A stretch of DNA of 64,000 nucleotides from Kitasatospora mediocidica KCTC 9733 (GTDB lineage: Bacteria; Actinomycetota; Actinomycetes; Streptomycetales; Streptomycetaceae): NCBI RefSeq assembly GCF_000744225.1, contig NZ_JQLN01000007.1, positions 1,302,001-1,366,000 on the forward strand, written 5' to 3'. Both the position numbers and the translations under genes were made by a program. Of the stretch, positions 32,915 through 41,915 are shown in pieces. The number at the start of each line of letters is the position of its first letter. Positions within the stretch are counted from its first letter, which is position 1. The notes beneath the pieces are model-generated. The model saw only the letters and a list, made by a program, of their open reading frames with translations. It was not told the origin of the DNA and did no database searches.

Positions 32915-34768
32915 GTGGATTCCTCGGACCACGTCGACAACAACGTGAGCGGTGGGACCTTCTACGGGCCGGTCGTCCAGGCCCGTGTCGTCCATCTCCA
33001 CGGTGCGGGGCAGCCCGCCGGGCCGGGGCAGGTGGGACTGCCACTGCACGACCTCGCCGACCCGCTGGCTCTCAACGTGCACCGGAGCATCGATCCGGAC
33101 CCTTCGGGCGGAGCCGGCTTGCCCGCCTACGTCGAGCGCCCGCACGACGCGACGCTGCGCGAAGCCGTCCGGCGGGCCGTCGACGGCACGAGCACCGTGG
33201 CGGCCCTGGTCGGCGGCTCGTCGACGGGCAAGACCCGGAGCTGCTGGGAGGCGCTGCGCGAACTGCCCTCGCACTGGCGCATCTGGCACCCGCTGACCCT
33301 CGCACGGCTGTGCGCGGCACTGCGCACGCCCGGATCGATCGCCCCCCACACGCTGCTCTGGCTCGACGAGACGCAGTCCTATCTCCTCCAGCCGTCCTCG
33401 CCGGACGCGGAGGAGGCGGCGGTCGGCCTGCGCGCGCTGTTGAGCGACCCCGGCCGTGGACCCGTCCTCGTCCTGGGCACCCTGTGGCCCGAGTACTGGG
33501 CTCTCCTCGACGAGGAGCAGCACCGGCACGCCAGAGCGCTTCTCACCGGGCGCGGCATCACCGTGCCGCACGCGTTCACCGAACGGGAACTGGCGCGGCT
33601 GGCCGACCTCGCATCGCACGACGGACGGCTGCGCGAGGCGGCCGAGCGGGCCCAGGACGGCGAGATCGCCCAGTACCTCGCGGGCGCGCCGATGCTGCTC
33701 GAACGCTACGACACCGCCCCGCCGACCACCCGGGCGGTGATCGAGGCCGCCATGGACCTCCGGCGCCTCGGCCATGGCCTGGACCTGCCGCTCGCCCTGC
33801 TGGCCGCCGCGGCGCCCGCCTACCTCACCCGCAGTCAGCGCGGCGCCCTGGCACCGGACTGGTGGGACCAGGCGGTCGGCCGCGCCACCGCGCCGTGCAA
33901 CGGCGCCCCGGGACCGCTCGACCCCGTCACGCGCACGCCGGGGAACCCTTCAGCGGCCGGTCCGGACCTGCCGCGGTTCCGGCTGGCCGACTACCTCGAA
34001 CAGTACGGCCACCGGACCCGGGAGCACCACGTTCCCGGCCCCGCGTTCTGGGAAGCCGCCGTCAGCCACGCCGCCGCCACCGATGCCGCCGAGCTGGGCC
34101 GCGCCGCCGAGCTCCGGCTGCGGCTGCGGCACGCCGCGCTGCTGTACCAGTCGGCGTACGAGGCGGGCAGCACGGACACGCTGTACGGCCTCGCCAGGCT
34201 GCGGGAGCGGGTCGGCAGCCGCGCGGAGGCCGAGCGCCTCGCCCAGCAGGCCGCGAGCGACCACGACATGAGCGTCTACCAACTCCTCGCCCGGATGCGG
34301 GAAGAGGCCGGAGAGCCGGACGAGGCGGCGCGCCTCTACCGGGCGAACATCGAGGCCGGCAGCAGCTTCGCACCGTGGGACCTGGCCTGGCTGCTCGAAC
34401 GCCACGGAGACCCGGCCCCGATGAGGCGCCTCCTGGCCCAGGCCCTCCGATCAGGGGACTACGATGCGCAACTCGCGATTCCCTGGCTGCGGATGGGTGC
34501 CACCAAACACCCCACGCTGGACGAACTGGTCCACGACGCCGCGGCACGCAGCAGCGTCGTCGCCCTCTGGGCGATCACCCTCGCGTCCCAGCCGCAGGAG
34601 GCGGAACAGGCACCCGAGCCGGAACCGTCGGCCCGGCGCTCGGCCGATGCCGGACACAGCGCGCCCCTGGAGGCGCTGGCGAGGCGCCACGCCGCCGACC
34701 CGTCCTGGCGCCGCCTGCTCCGCTACGGCCTGGAGCCGGGCGGCGAGACCTCGCACCCCTGGGAGTAG
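32915..34768 (+). CDS. STAND-like NTPase with C-terminal helical repeats
   Basis: 617 residues from a GTG 10 nt after GGAGG. It opens with a short motif, DNNVSGGTFYGPVVQAR (8-24), which I recognise from many actinomycete NTPase and TPR proteins. P-loop GGSSTGKT at 100-107 and Walker B LLWLDE at 147-152 define an NTPase core, followed by 'VLGTLWPEYW' (sensor-like) and 'HAFTERELARLADLASHDGRLREAAER'. From about 430 onward TPR/Sel1-like helical pairs appear ('ALLYQSAYEAGSTDTLYGLARLRERVGSRAEAERLAQQAA'). The plan, a short N-terminal tag, NTPase and repeats, resembles signalling or conflict STAND proteins. No effector domain such as TIR, nuclease or protease is visible. Function unknown. Confidence 0.85.
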   Translation: MDSSDHVDNNVSGGTFYGPVVQARVVHLHGAGQPAGPGQVGLPLHDLADPLALNVHRSIDPDPSGGAGLPAYVERPHDATLREAVRRAVDGTSTVAALVGGSSTGKTRSCWEALRELPSHWRIWHPLTLARLCAALRTPGSIAPHTLLWLDETQSYLLQPSSPDAEEAAVGLRALLSDPGRGPVLVLGTLWPEYWALLDEEQHRHARALLTGRGITVPHAFTERELARLADLASHDGRLREAAERAQDGEIAQYLAGAPMLLERYDTAPPTTRAVIEAAMDLRRLGHGLDLPLALLAAAAPAYLTRSQRGALAPDWWDQAVGRATAPCNGAPGPLDPVTRTPGNPSAAGPDLPRFRLADYLEQYGHRTREHHVPGPAFWEAAVSHAAATDAAELGRAAELRLRLRHAALLYQSAYEAGSTDTLYGLARLRERVGSRAEAERLAQQAASDHDMSVYQLLARMREEAGEPDEAARLYRANIEAGSSFAPWDLAWLLERHGDPAPMRRLLAQALRSGDYDAQLAIPWLRMGATKHPTLDELVHDAAARSSVVALWAITLASQPQEAEQAPEPEPSARRSADAGHSAPLEALARRHAADPSWRRLLRYGLEPGGETSHPWE

Positions 34769-34793
34769 CACACCGCGCCGCCGCCGTGTGCCG

Positions 34794-35429
34794 TCAATCC
34801 AGGTTGCTGGCCGGGTGGTTGGGGTCGTCGGTCTGGATCAGGACGTCGGCGGACTCGGCCGGGGCGGACTCGGCGGCGTAGCGGGTGAAGGCGGGGAGGG
34901 TCCACTGGTCGGCGGGTGGGGTGCGGCGGCGCAGGGCGGCGGGGGACATCCGCAGGTGAACGGTGAGGTCGAACGGGAACCAGCGGCCCTGGAGGAGCGG
35001 GCCGTCCAGCAACAGGACTGTCCCCGGGGCGAGTTCGACGTACGGACTGCGGGTGGCGCGGTCGGTGGCGGGGTCGCGGAGGTCGGGCAGGATGCGGCCG
35101 GTCCCGCCGGGGTCGAGGGGGGTGAAGACCTCGCGGAGGAGGGCGTCGCCGTCGAGCCAGAGGTCGTGGTAGGCGTCGGCGTCCTGATGGCCGTACTCCA
35201 GCCGCAGCGAGGCCGGGCGCAGGAACCCGGTGGCGCTCACCCGCTGGACGGATCGGCCGCGCAGCCGCAGGGCCTCGGCCAAGTCGGCCGCCAGACGCTC
35301 GGGTTGGGTGGCCGGCGCACCGTCCAGGGCGATCCGCGGCCAGGCCCCTCCGTCGGACGGCTCCAGGCGCTCGACGCGGTCGGCGAGCCGGTCCGTCAGT
35401 CGGGGCCAGCTGATCGGGTGGAGTCGCAT
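34794..35429 (-). CDS. Uridine kinase-like protein with degenerate P-loop
   Basis: 211 residues, resembling actinobacterial uridine kinase-like proteins: 'LEYGHQDADAYHDLWLDGDALLREVFTPL', 'VLLLDGPLLQGRWFPFDLTVHLRMSPAALRRR'. In the family the segment after 'IALDG' is a Walker A loop (GxxxxGKS/T), but here it reads GAPATQPERLA (37-47), without the Gly-Lys-Thr. ATP binding through a classical P-loop is therefore not expected, and this may be a pseudoenzyme. The rest of the fold is intact, with no frameshift. Convergent with the STAND-like gene. Confidence 0.82.
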   Translation of the reverse strand: MRLHPISWPRLTDRLADRVERLEPSDGGAWPRIALDGAPATQPERLAADLAEALRLRGRSVQRVSATGFLRPASLRLEYGHQDADAYHDLWLDGDALLREVFTPLDPGGTGRILPDLRDPATDRATRSPYVELAPGTVLLLDGPLLQGRWFPFDLTVHLRMSPAALRRRTPPADQWTLPAFTRYAAESAPAESADVLIQTDDPNHPASNLD

Positions 35430-35493
35430 GGTCTCATCCTGCCTTCGGCGTGCGCGGGTTCAGCGGCCTGTCCGGCGGGCTGCTGTGACGTGA

Positions 35494-36369
35494 TCACCCT
35501 CGCATTTCCATCGGACTCGAAGCCAAGGGAGGCGGCGGGAGCGCGGCCAGGGCGGCGGCCGTCGCCCTGCGGGACTCCTCGTCCAACAGGGCGGACGTGC
35601 CGCGCAGGCGGTGGGCGGTGTCGGCGGCGGCCAGCGCCAGCAGGCCCGGGAGCAGGTCGACGCTGCGCCGGGCCAGCCAGGCGGTGCCGCGGGTGGCCAG
35701 CCACCAGAGGTCGGCGGCGCGGCCGGGGGGCGCGGGGGTGCGGACGGCGGCGGGTGTGGGGCCGAGGCGGTGGCCGGACTCGGCGAGCAGCTCGTGGTAG
35801 CGGCGGGCGATCAGCAGGTGGCCGGACGGGCTCGGGTGCAGCCGGTCGGCGCTGAGCAGGGTGCGGTCGGCCGTCCAGGGCAGCCGGGCGAGGTGCAGGT
35901 GCAGGGCGTGGTGGCGGTCCGACAGCTCGTGGACCACCGTGTTGACGGCGGCCATCCGGCGGGCCAGCGGGCGGGCGAACGAGGGCGGCAGGCCGAGCAA
36001 CAGGCCGGGATCGGGCAGGCAGGCCGTCAGCAGGACGGCTCCGGCGCCGCCCAACTCGCCCAGCGCCAGGTCCAGCGCGGCCGCGGTGGCCCGCAGGTCG
36101 AAGTCGGCCCGCAGGGTGTCGTTCCCGCCGACGAGCACGGCGGCCAGCTGCGGGTGGAAGTCCAGCGCCGCGGGCAGTTGCAGCTCCGCGAGGTCGGCGG
36201 CACGGGCGCCGCTGACGGCCAGGTTGCAGAACGCCGCCCGGGCCGGATCGGCGGCCAGCGCGGGCGCGAGCAGTGCCGCCCAGCCCTGCCAGCCGTCCGG
36301 GCCCGGGGCGCCGACGCCCTCGGTGAGCGAGTCGCCGAGCGCGACGAAGCGCAGCGTCCCGGCGCTCAT
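35494..36369 (-). CDS. SGNH/GDSL hydrolase
   Basis: 291 residues, start overlapping the upstream glycosyltransferase stop (ATGA). Block I 'FVALGDSLTEGVG' supplies the catalytic Ser, block III 'VLVGGNDTL' the oxyanion Asn, and block V 'LLSADRLHPSPSGHLLIA' the Asp-x-x-His. No signal peptide is seen, so it acts in the cytoplasm. The C-terminal ~80 residues (Ala/Leu/Arg-rich) are an extra helical tail. Clustering with two GT4 glycosyltransferases suggests deacylation or acylation of a glycolipid or polysaccharide intermediate. Confidence 0.93.
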   Translation of the reverse strand: MSAGTLRFVALGDSLTEGVGAPGPDGWQGWAALLAPALAADPARAAFCNLAVSGARAADLAELQLPAALDFHPQLAAVLVGGNDTLRADFDLRATAAALDLALGELGGAGAVLLTACLPDPGLLLGLPPSFARPLARRMAAVNTVVHELSDRHHALHLHLARLPWTADRTLLSADRLHPSPSGHLLIARRYHELLAESGHRLGPTPAAVRTPAPPGRAADLWWLATRGTAWLARRSVDLLPGLLALAAADTAHRLRGTSALLDEESRRATAAALAALPPPPLASSPMEMRG

Positions 36370-37517
36370 CGCCGCCGCCCCGCCAGCTCGGCCGGGTCGG
36401 CCTCGTGCACCGCCAGGAACGCCGCGACGGCCGGCGGCCAGCCGTACGCCTCCGCCCGGGCGCGGGCCCCGGCGCGGCGGACCGGCTCCGGACGGGCGAG
36501 CAGGGCGGCGACGGCGTCCGCGAAGCCCGTACCGGTGTCCTCGGCCACCGCGCCGGCCGGCCCGACGACGACCGGCAGGGCGGAGGACCGGTTGACCGCG
36601 ACGGGTGTCCCGCAGGCCAGCGCCTCCAGCGCGGCCAGCCCGAAGGTCTCCACCGGGCCGGGCGCGAGGACCACGTCGGCCGACGCCAGCAGGGCCGCCA
36701 GGGCGTCCCGTCCGGCGACGTGGCCGAGGAAGTGCACGGGCAGTCCGGTGCGACGGGCACGGCCCTCCAGCCGCTCGCGCAGCGGACCCGCGCCCGCCAC
36801 CACCAGGACGGCGTCCCGCCCCCGGCGACGCAGCTCGACGAGGGCGTCGAGGGCGCGTTCGGGTCGCTTCTCCGAGGAGAGCCGCGAGCAGAGCACCAGC
36901 AACGGCTGCCCGGGCGCGGCGTACCGGGCCCGGACGGCCGGATCGCGGCGCGCCGGGTGCAGCAGGTCGAGGTCCACGCCGAGCGGCGCCTCCAGCAGGT
37001 GGCGCACCCCGATCCGGCGGAACTCCGCGGCGGCCCACGCCGTGGTGCAGATCACCGCGTCGTAGGCCCGGGCGGTCCGGGAGTTGAGCCGGTCGGCGAC
37101 CAACTCCGCCGCCCCCTGCGGCAGTCCGTGGGCGCGGAGCAGGCCGGTGGCGTTCTCGTGCGAGACCATCGCGGCCCGCACGCCGCGTCGGCGGGCCCAA
37201 TCCCCGGTCCAGCGCAGGGTGGTGCGGTCGGATACCTCCAGCCGGTCAGGGGCGAGGGCGGTCAGCGTGCGGGCGACCGCACGGCGGTCGGTCAGCACGC
37301 GGTAGCCACCGGAGCCGGGCAGCACCCGGCCGGGCAGGGTGATCACCCTGCCCTGGTCGGTTCTCTCGTCGCGGTGGGCGGGGCCGGGCACGATCAGGAC
37401 GGGGTCGTGCCCGGCGGCGAGATAGCCCGCGCCGAGGTGGCGCAGGGCGGTGCGCAGGCCGCCGGAGACCGGGGTGACGAAGTTGGCGAGCCGGACGATG
37501 CGCAGCGCGGTGCTCAT
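36366..37517 (-). CDS. GT4-family glycosyltransferase
   Basis: 383 residues. GT-B fold: N-terminal 'RIVRLANFVTPVSGGLRTALRHLGAGY' and C-terminal nucleotide-sugar site 'LVLCSRLSSEKRPERALDAL...VVLAPGPVETFGLAALEALACGTPVAVN', with the E-x7-E motif (ETFGLAALE). It probably transfers a mannosyl or glucosyl unit from a nucleotide sugar to a lipid or polymer. It overlaps both neighbours by 4 bp, so three genes (GT4, GT4, SGNH) form one tightly coupled operon. Confidence 0.93.
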   Translation of the reverse strand: MSTALRIVRLANFVTPVSGGLRTALRHLGAGYLAAGHDPVLIVPGPAHRDERTDQGRVITLPGRVLPGSGGYRVLTDRRAVARTLTALAPDRLEVSDRTTLRWTGDWARRRGVRAAMVSHENATGLLRAHGLPQGAAELVADRLNSRTARAYDAVICTTAWAAAEFRRIGVRHLLEAPLGVDLDLLHPARRDPAVRARYAAPGQPLLVLCSRLSSEKRPERALDALVELRRRGRDAVLVVAGAGPLRERLEGRARRTGLPVHFLGHVAGRDALAALLASADVVLAPGPVETFGLAALEALACGTPVAVNRSSALPVVVGPAGAVAEDTGTGFADAVAALLARPEPVRRAGARARAEAYGWPPAVAAFLAVHEADPAELAGRRR

Positions 37518-38761
37518 GCGGGCTGCTCCTCGGCGGGGACGGGCAGCAGCGGTGCCACCGGTGTCATCGGTGTCATCGGTGTCATCGGCAGGACCGGCGC
37601 AACGGGCACCGGCGGTGTCTCGCCGCGGTGCTCGGCGAGGACCTCCGCGTAGTGCCGCAGCAGCAGATCGCCCACCGCCTCCCAGGTGCGCGCGGTGACG
37701 TCGGCCCGCCCGGCGCGGCCGTAGGCCACCCGTCGGGGCCGGTCGGCGGCCAGCTCGGCCACCGCCTGGGTGACGGCCCGGGCGTCGCGCGGGGCGACCA
37801 GCAGGCCGGTGCGCCGGTGCCCGACCAGGTCGAGCGGTCCGCCGGCCGCCGGCGCCACCACCGGGACCCCGCTGGCCATCGCCTCCTGGATGGTCTGGCA
37901 GAACGTCTCCAGCGGGCCGGTGTGCACGAAGAGGTCCAGCGTGGCGTAGCAGCGGGCCAGTTCCTCGCCCGTGCGGCGGCCCAGGAAGACCGCGCCGGGC
38001 AGTGCGGCGCGCAGCGCAGGGGCGCTCGGCCCGTCCCCGACCACCACCAGCCGCACGCCCGGCAGCGCGCCGACCCCGGCGAGCAGGTCGACCCGCTTCT
38101 CGGGCGCCAGCCGTCCGACGTAGCCGACCAGCACCTCGCCGCCGGGGGCGAGTGCGCGGTGCAGCGCCTCGTCGCGGTGCCGGGGGTGGAAGCGCAGCGA
38201 GTCGACGCCGCGCGGCCACAGATGCACCCGCGGCACGCCGTGGGCGGTGAGGTCCTGGGCGGCGGGGGTGGAGGGGGCCAGGGTGCGGGCGGCCGCGCGG
38301 TGCACCGTGCGGATCCGGTGCCAGGCGGCGCCGGCGCCGAGCGCGCCACCGACCCGGTAGGCCTGGGCGTAGCCGGCCAGGTCGGTCTGGTAGACGGCGA
38401 GGGAGGGCACGCCGAGCCGGGTCGCCTCGACCGCCGCGCGGGCGCCGAGGACGAACGGGCTGGCCAGGTGGACGAGGTCGGGCCGGTGTCCGGCGATCGC
38501 CGCGCCCAGCCGGGAGCTGGGCAGCGCGAGCCGGACCTGGGGGTAGCCGGGGAGCGGGACGGAGGGGATCCGGACCACAGGCAGCACGGTGGCGTCCGGG
38601 CCGAAGGTGTGCGCCGGGGAGCTCGCGCCGCGGGCGGGCGCGGGGGTGACGATCAGGGGTTGGTGGCCGCGACGGACCAGGTGCTCGGCGGTGCGGAGCA
38701 CGCTGTGGGCGACGCCGTTGACTTCGGGCGGGAAGGACTCGGTGGCGATGACGACACGCAT
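37514..38761 (-). CDS. GT4-family glycosyltransferase (MgtA/PimB-like mannosyltransferase)
   Basis: 415 residues, first gene of the operon. 'MRVVIATESFPPEVNGVAHSVLRTAEHLVRRGH' is characteristic of GDP-mannose-dependent alpha-mannosyltransferases such as MgtA and PimB'. Donor site: 'VGYVGRLAPEKRVDLLAG' and 'GPLETFCQTIQEAMASGVPVVAP' (E-x7-E). Inferred to build mannosylated glycolipids. The C-terminus has a (M-T-P)n run encoded by 9-bp repeats. The start at 38761 matches the conserved N-terminus; the 62 extra codons upstream are not conserved in character. Confidence 0.93.
   Translation of the reverse strand: MRVVIATESFPPEVNGVAHSVLRTAEHLVRRGHQPLIVTPAPARGASSPAHTFGPDATVLPVVRIPSVPLPGYPQVRLALPSSRLGAAIAGHRPDLVHLASPFVLGARAAVEATRLGVPSLAVYQTDLAGYAQAYRVGGALGAGAAWHRIRTVHRAAARTLAPSTPAAQDLTAHGVPRVHLWPRGVDSLRFHPRHRDEALHRALAPGGEVLVGYVGRLAPEKRVDLLAGVGALPGVRLVVVGDGPSAPALRAALPGAVFLGRRTGEELARCYATLDLFVHTGPLETFCQTIQEAMASGVPVVAPAAGGPLDLVGHRRTGLLVAPRDARAVTQAVAELAADRPRRVAYGRAGRADVTARTWEAVGDLLLRHYAEVLAEHRGETPPVPVAPVLPMTPMTPMTPVAPLLPVPAEEQPA
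37556..37590. repeat. 9-bp tandem repeat in the glycosyltransferase 3' end
   Basis: Four copies of GGTGTCATC (plus-strand orientation) encoding repeated Met-Thr-Pro near the C-terminus of the first glycosyltransferase. Confidence 0.85.
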
Positions 38762-38970
38762 GTCCTGGTTGTTGCCTGGCCGGACGTGCTTCCGGCCAAA
38801 GGGATCTGTCGAACAGGCGAACGGTGGCCAGCACTTTCCCGCAGGTGGGGCGCGACCTCCCCCACGTTCGATCAAGACATGACAAAGAATCATGACAAAT
38901 CCGCGCACAACAGCTAGGCAACCGACCAGTAACCAACTTACGGTCAACTCCCCACCCTTGAGAGTTCCGA

Positions 38971-41793
38971 GTGAGGAGCAGGCTTTTGCCCAGACGCGCC
39001 CCCACCCCCGGACGGCTAGGCCGCAAGCTCCCGGCCGCCGCCCTCGCGTTCGTCCTGCTGGCCGCCGCGCCGGCTGTCACCAGCGCCTCCGCCGTCGCCG
39101 CCACCCCCCACACCGCCGCCGACTACTGCGGCGGCCAGTGCGACGACATCCTGCCGCCCGGCGAGAACGGCAACGCCACTCTCGCCGACATCCTCGGCAA
39201 CAAGATCTTCGGCACCAGCCCGGCCCACACCAACGACCAGCTCGGCCCGTACGCCAACCTCGCGGCGGCCTACCCCGGGCTCACCGACAGCCAGTTGGGC
39301 AGCTTCTTCAACGACGCCTCGTTCGGCGTCCAGCCCAGCCAGGTCGCCAGCAGCATCAGCCCGCGCCCGGACGTCACGATCGTGCGCGACAAGGCGACCG
39401 GCGTCCCGCACGTCACCGGCACCACCCGCTACGGCACCGAGTACGGCGCCGGCTACGCGGCCGCCCAGGACCGGCTCTGGGTGATGGACCTGTTCCGGCA
39501 CGTCGGCCGGGGCGAGCTCTCCGGCTTCGCGGGCGGCGCCGCCGCCAACCGCCAGCTGGAGCAGAGCTTCTGGCAGGTCGCGCCGTACACCGAGCCCGAA
39601 CTTCAGCAGCAGATCGACTCCATCGCGAGCCAGGGCAGCCGGGGCCAGCAGGCGCTGGGCGACGCGCAGGCGTACGTCGACGGCATCAACCAGTACATCA
39701 CCAGCGCCTACAACAGCCGTACCTTTCCCGGCGAGTACGACCTCACCGGCCAGATCAACGCGATCACCAACGCCGGGACCATCCAGCCCTTCAAGCTGAC
39801 CGACCTGGTCGCGCTGGCTTCGGTGATCGGCGCGCTGTTCGGCTCCGGCGGCGGGGGTGAACTCCAGTCCGCCCAGGTCAAGCAGGCCGCCGACGCGCAG
39901 TACGGCACCGCGCAGGGCGACGCCGTCTGGAAGTCGCTGCGCGAGGCGGACGACCCCGAGGCCCTCGCCACCGTGCACGACGGGCAGTCCTTCCCGTACG
40001 CGCTGCCGCCCGCGAACCCGCAGGGCGTGGCGATGCCGGACCCGGGCTCGGTCGTCCCCGAGCAGCTGATCTACAACGCCACCGGCTCCGCGACCAGCAA
40101 CAGCACCAAGGCGACCGGCGTACTGCCCGGCAACCTGCTGACCGCCAAGCACGGCATGTCCAACGCGCTGGTGGTGTCCGGAGCGCACACCGACGACGGG
40201 CACCCGGTCGCCGTCTTCGGCCCGCAGACCGGCTACTTCGCCCCGCAGCTGCTGATGCTGGAGGAGTTGCAGGGCCCGGGGATCAGCGCGCGCGGCGCGG
40301 CCTTCGCAGGGCTGAGCTTCTATGTCGAGCTCGGGCGCGGCGCGGACTACGCCTGGAGCGCCACCTCGGCCGGCCAGGACATCACCGACACCTACGCCGT
40401 GCCGCTCTGCACCACGGACGGCTCGGCGGTCACCCTGGCCAGCGAGTCCTACCTCTACCACGGCCAGTGCCTGCCGTTCGACAAGCTGACCCAGTCCGAC
40501 TCCTGGGCGCCGACCACCGCCGACTCCACACCGGCGGGCTCGTACAACCTGGTGATGTACCGCTCCGACTACGGGCTGGTGACGGCCCGTGGGACGGTCG
40601 GCGGCAAGCCGGTCGCCTTCACCTCACTGCGCTCCAGCTACCAGCACGAGGCCGACTCGATCATCGGTTTCCAGATGTTCAACGACCCCGGCGCGGTGCA
40701 CAACGCCGCGAGCTTCCAGCAGGCCGCGCAGAACATCAACTACACCTTCAACTGGTTCTACGCCGACGCCAACGACACGGCGTACTACAACTCGGGCAGC
40801 AACCCGGTGCGGGCGCCCGGCGTCGATCCCGGTCTGCCGGTGACCGCCTCCCCCGCCTACGAGTGGCAGGGCTTCGATCCGGCGACCAACACCGCCCAGT
40901 ACACCCCGGCGTCCCAGCACCCGCAGTCCGTCGACCAGGACTACTACGTTTCCTGGAACAACAAGCCGGCCCCCGGTTACGCCTCCCCCGCGTTCGGCGA
41001 CGGCTCGGTGTACCGGGCCAACCTGCTGGACAGCAGGGTCAAGGCGTTGATCGCCAATGGCGGCAAGGTGAGCCGCAGTTCACTCACTCAGGCGATGGAG
41101 AGCGCGGCCCTGACCGACCTGCGCGGTGAGGACGTGCTGCCCGATCTGCTCCAGGTGATCAACAGCGCTCCCATCACCGATCCCCAACTCGCCAACCTGG
41201 TACAGGAGTTGAAGAACTGGCAGGCGGACGGCACCAAGCGCACCGAGACCAGCGCCGGCAGCCAGACCTACCGTGACGCGGACGCCATCCGGGTGATGGA
41301 CGCCTGGTGGCCGCTGCTGGCCCAGGCGGAGTTCCAACCGGGCCTGGGCAGCGGGCTGTTCAACGCGCTGACCGGCGCGTTGCAGATCAACGAGTCGCCC
41401 TCGGGCGGCCAGACCGGCCCGGTCAGCGGCGGCGTCAGCGCCAACGAGTCGATCCCGCACAAGGGTTCGTCGTTCCAGTACGGCTGGTGGTCCTACGTCG
41501 ACAAGGACCTGCGCTCGGTGCTCGGACAGTCGGTGGCCGGACCGCTCGCCCAGCCGTTCTGCGGCGGCGGGAGCCTGTCGGCCTGCCGGAGCGTCGTGAT
41601 CAGCTCGTTGCAGCAGGCCGCCGCCGAGACGCCGGCCCAGGTCTACCCCGGCGACAGCAGCTGCTCGGCCGGTGACCAGTGGTGCGCGGACACCATCATC
41701 CAGCGCCCGCTGGGCGGGGTCACCGACGCCAAGACCACCTGGCAGAACCGGCCCACCTACCAGCAGGTGGTGCAGTTCCCGTCCCACCGCTAG
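38971..41793 (+). CDS. Secreted penicillin acylase-family (Ntn) amidase
   Basis: 940 residues. A signal sequence (about 1-45, ending SAVAAT) exports the precursor. The alpha region includes 'VTIVRDKATGVPHVTGTTRYGTEYGAGYAAAQDRLWVMDLFRHVGRGELS', and the self-cleavage nucleophile is S397 in MSNALVVSG, matching the SNxW-type start of penicillin acylase beta subunits. Family members hydrolyse penicillins, acyl-homoserine lactones, aculeacin-type lipopeptides or N-acyl amides. The substrate here is not predictable. GTG at 38971 is taken as start, although GAGGAG inside the first codons could serve a TTG at 38986. Confidence 0.94.
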   Translation: MRSRLLPRRAPTPGRLGRKLPAAALAFVLLAAAPAVTSASAVAATPHTAADYCGGQCDDILPPGENGNATLADILGNKIFGTSPAHTNDQLGPYANLAAAYPGLTDSQLGSFFNDASFGVQPSQVASSISPRPDVTIVRDKATGVPHVTGTTRYGTEYGAGYAAAQDRLWVMDLFRHVGRGELSGFAGGAAANRQLEQSFWQVAPYTEPELQQQIDSIASQGSRGQQALGDAQAYVDGINQYITSAYNSRTFPGEYDLTGQINAITNAGTIQPFKLTDLVALASVIGALFGSGGGGELQSAQVKQAADAQYGTAQGDAVWKSLREADDPEALATVHDGQSFPYALPPANPQGVAMPDPGSVVPEQLIYNATGSATSNSTKATGVLPGNLLTAKHGMSNALVVSGAHTDDGHPVAVFGPQTGYFAPQLLMLEELQGPGISARGAAFAGLSFYVELGRGADYAWSATSAGQDITDTYAVPLCTTDGSAVTLASESYLYHGQCLPFDKLTQSDSWAPTTADSTPAGSYNLVMYRSDYGLVTARGTVGGKPVAFTSLRSSYQHEADSIIGFQMFNDPGAVHNAASFQQAAQNINYTFNWFYADANDTAYYNSGSNPVRAPGVDPGLPVTASPAYEWQGFDPATNTAQYTPASQHPQSVDQDYYVSWNNKPAPGYASPAFGDGSVYRANLLDSRVKALIANGGKVSRSSLTQAMESAALTDLRGEDVLPDLLQVINSAPITDPQLANLVQELKNWQADGTKRTETSAGSQTYRDADAIRVMDAWWPLLAQAEFQPGLGSGLFNALTGALQINESPSGGQTGPVSGGVSANESIPHKGSSFQYGWWSYVDKDLRSVLGQSVAGPLAQPFCGGGSLSACRSVVISSLQQAAAETPAQVYPGDSSCSAGDQWCADTIIQRPLGGVTDAKTTWQNRPTYQQVVQFPSHR

Positions 41794-41803
41794 GAGCACC
41801 GCA

Positions 41804-41828
41804 GGGGGCGCCGGGTGACGGCGCCCCC
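41804..41828 (+). terminator. Hairpin after the acylase gene
   Basis: Perfect 9-bp stem GGGGGCGCC / GGCGCCCCC, 11 bp after the acylase stop codon, extended by imperfect pairs on both sides. Confidence 0.6.
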
Positions 41829-41915
41829 GTGCGGCGGCGGCCGGGTTGCCCCGGCGCCGGGTCGCGCCGACGCTGGCGGGGAGTACCGCCCGCACCGCGA
41901 CCAGGAACGGTTCCC

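Noticed and set aside
36366..39113. 915-codon minus-strand frame covering two glycosyltransferases
   Set aside because: Only its last 384 codons are protein-like; the rest is a shadow of the other glycosyltransferase in a different frame.
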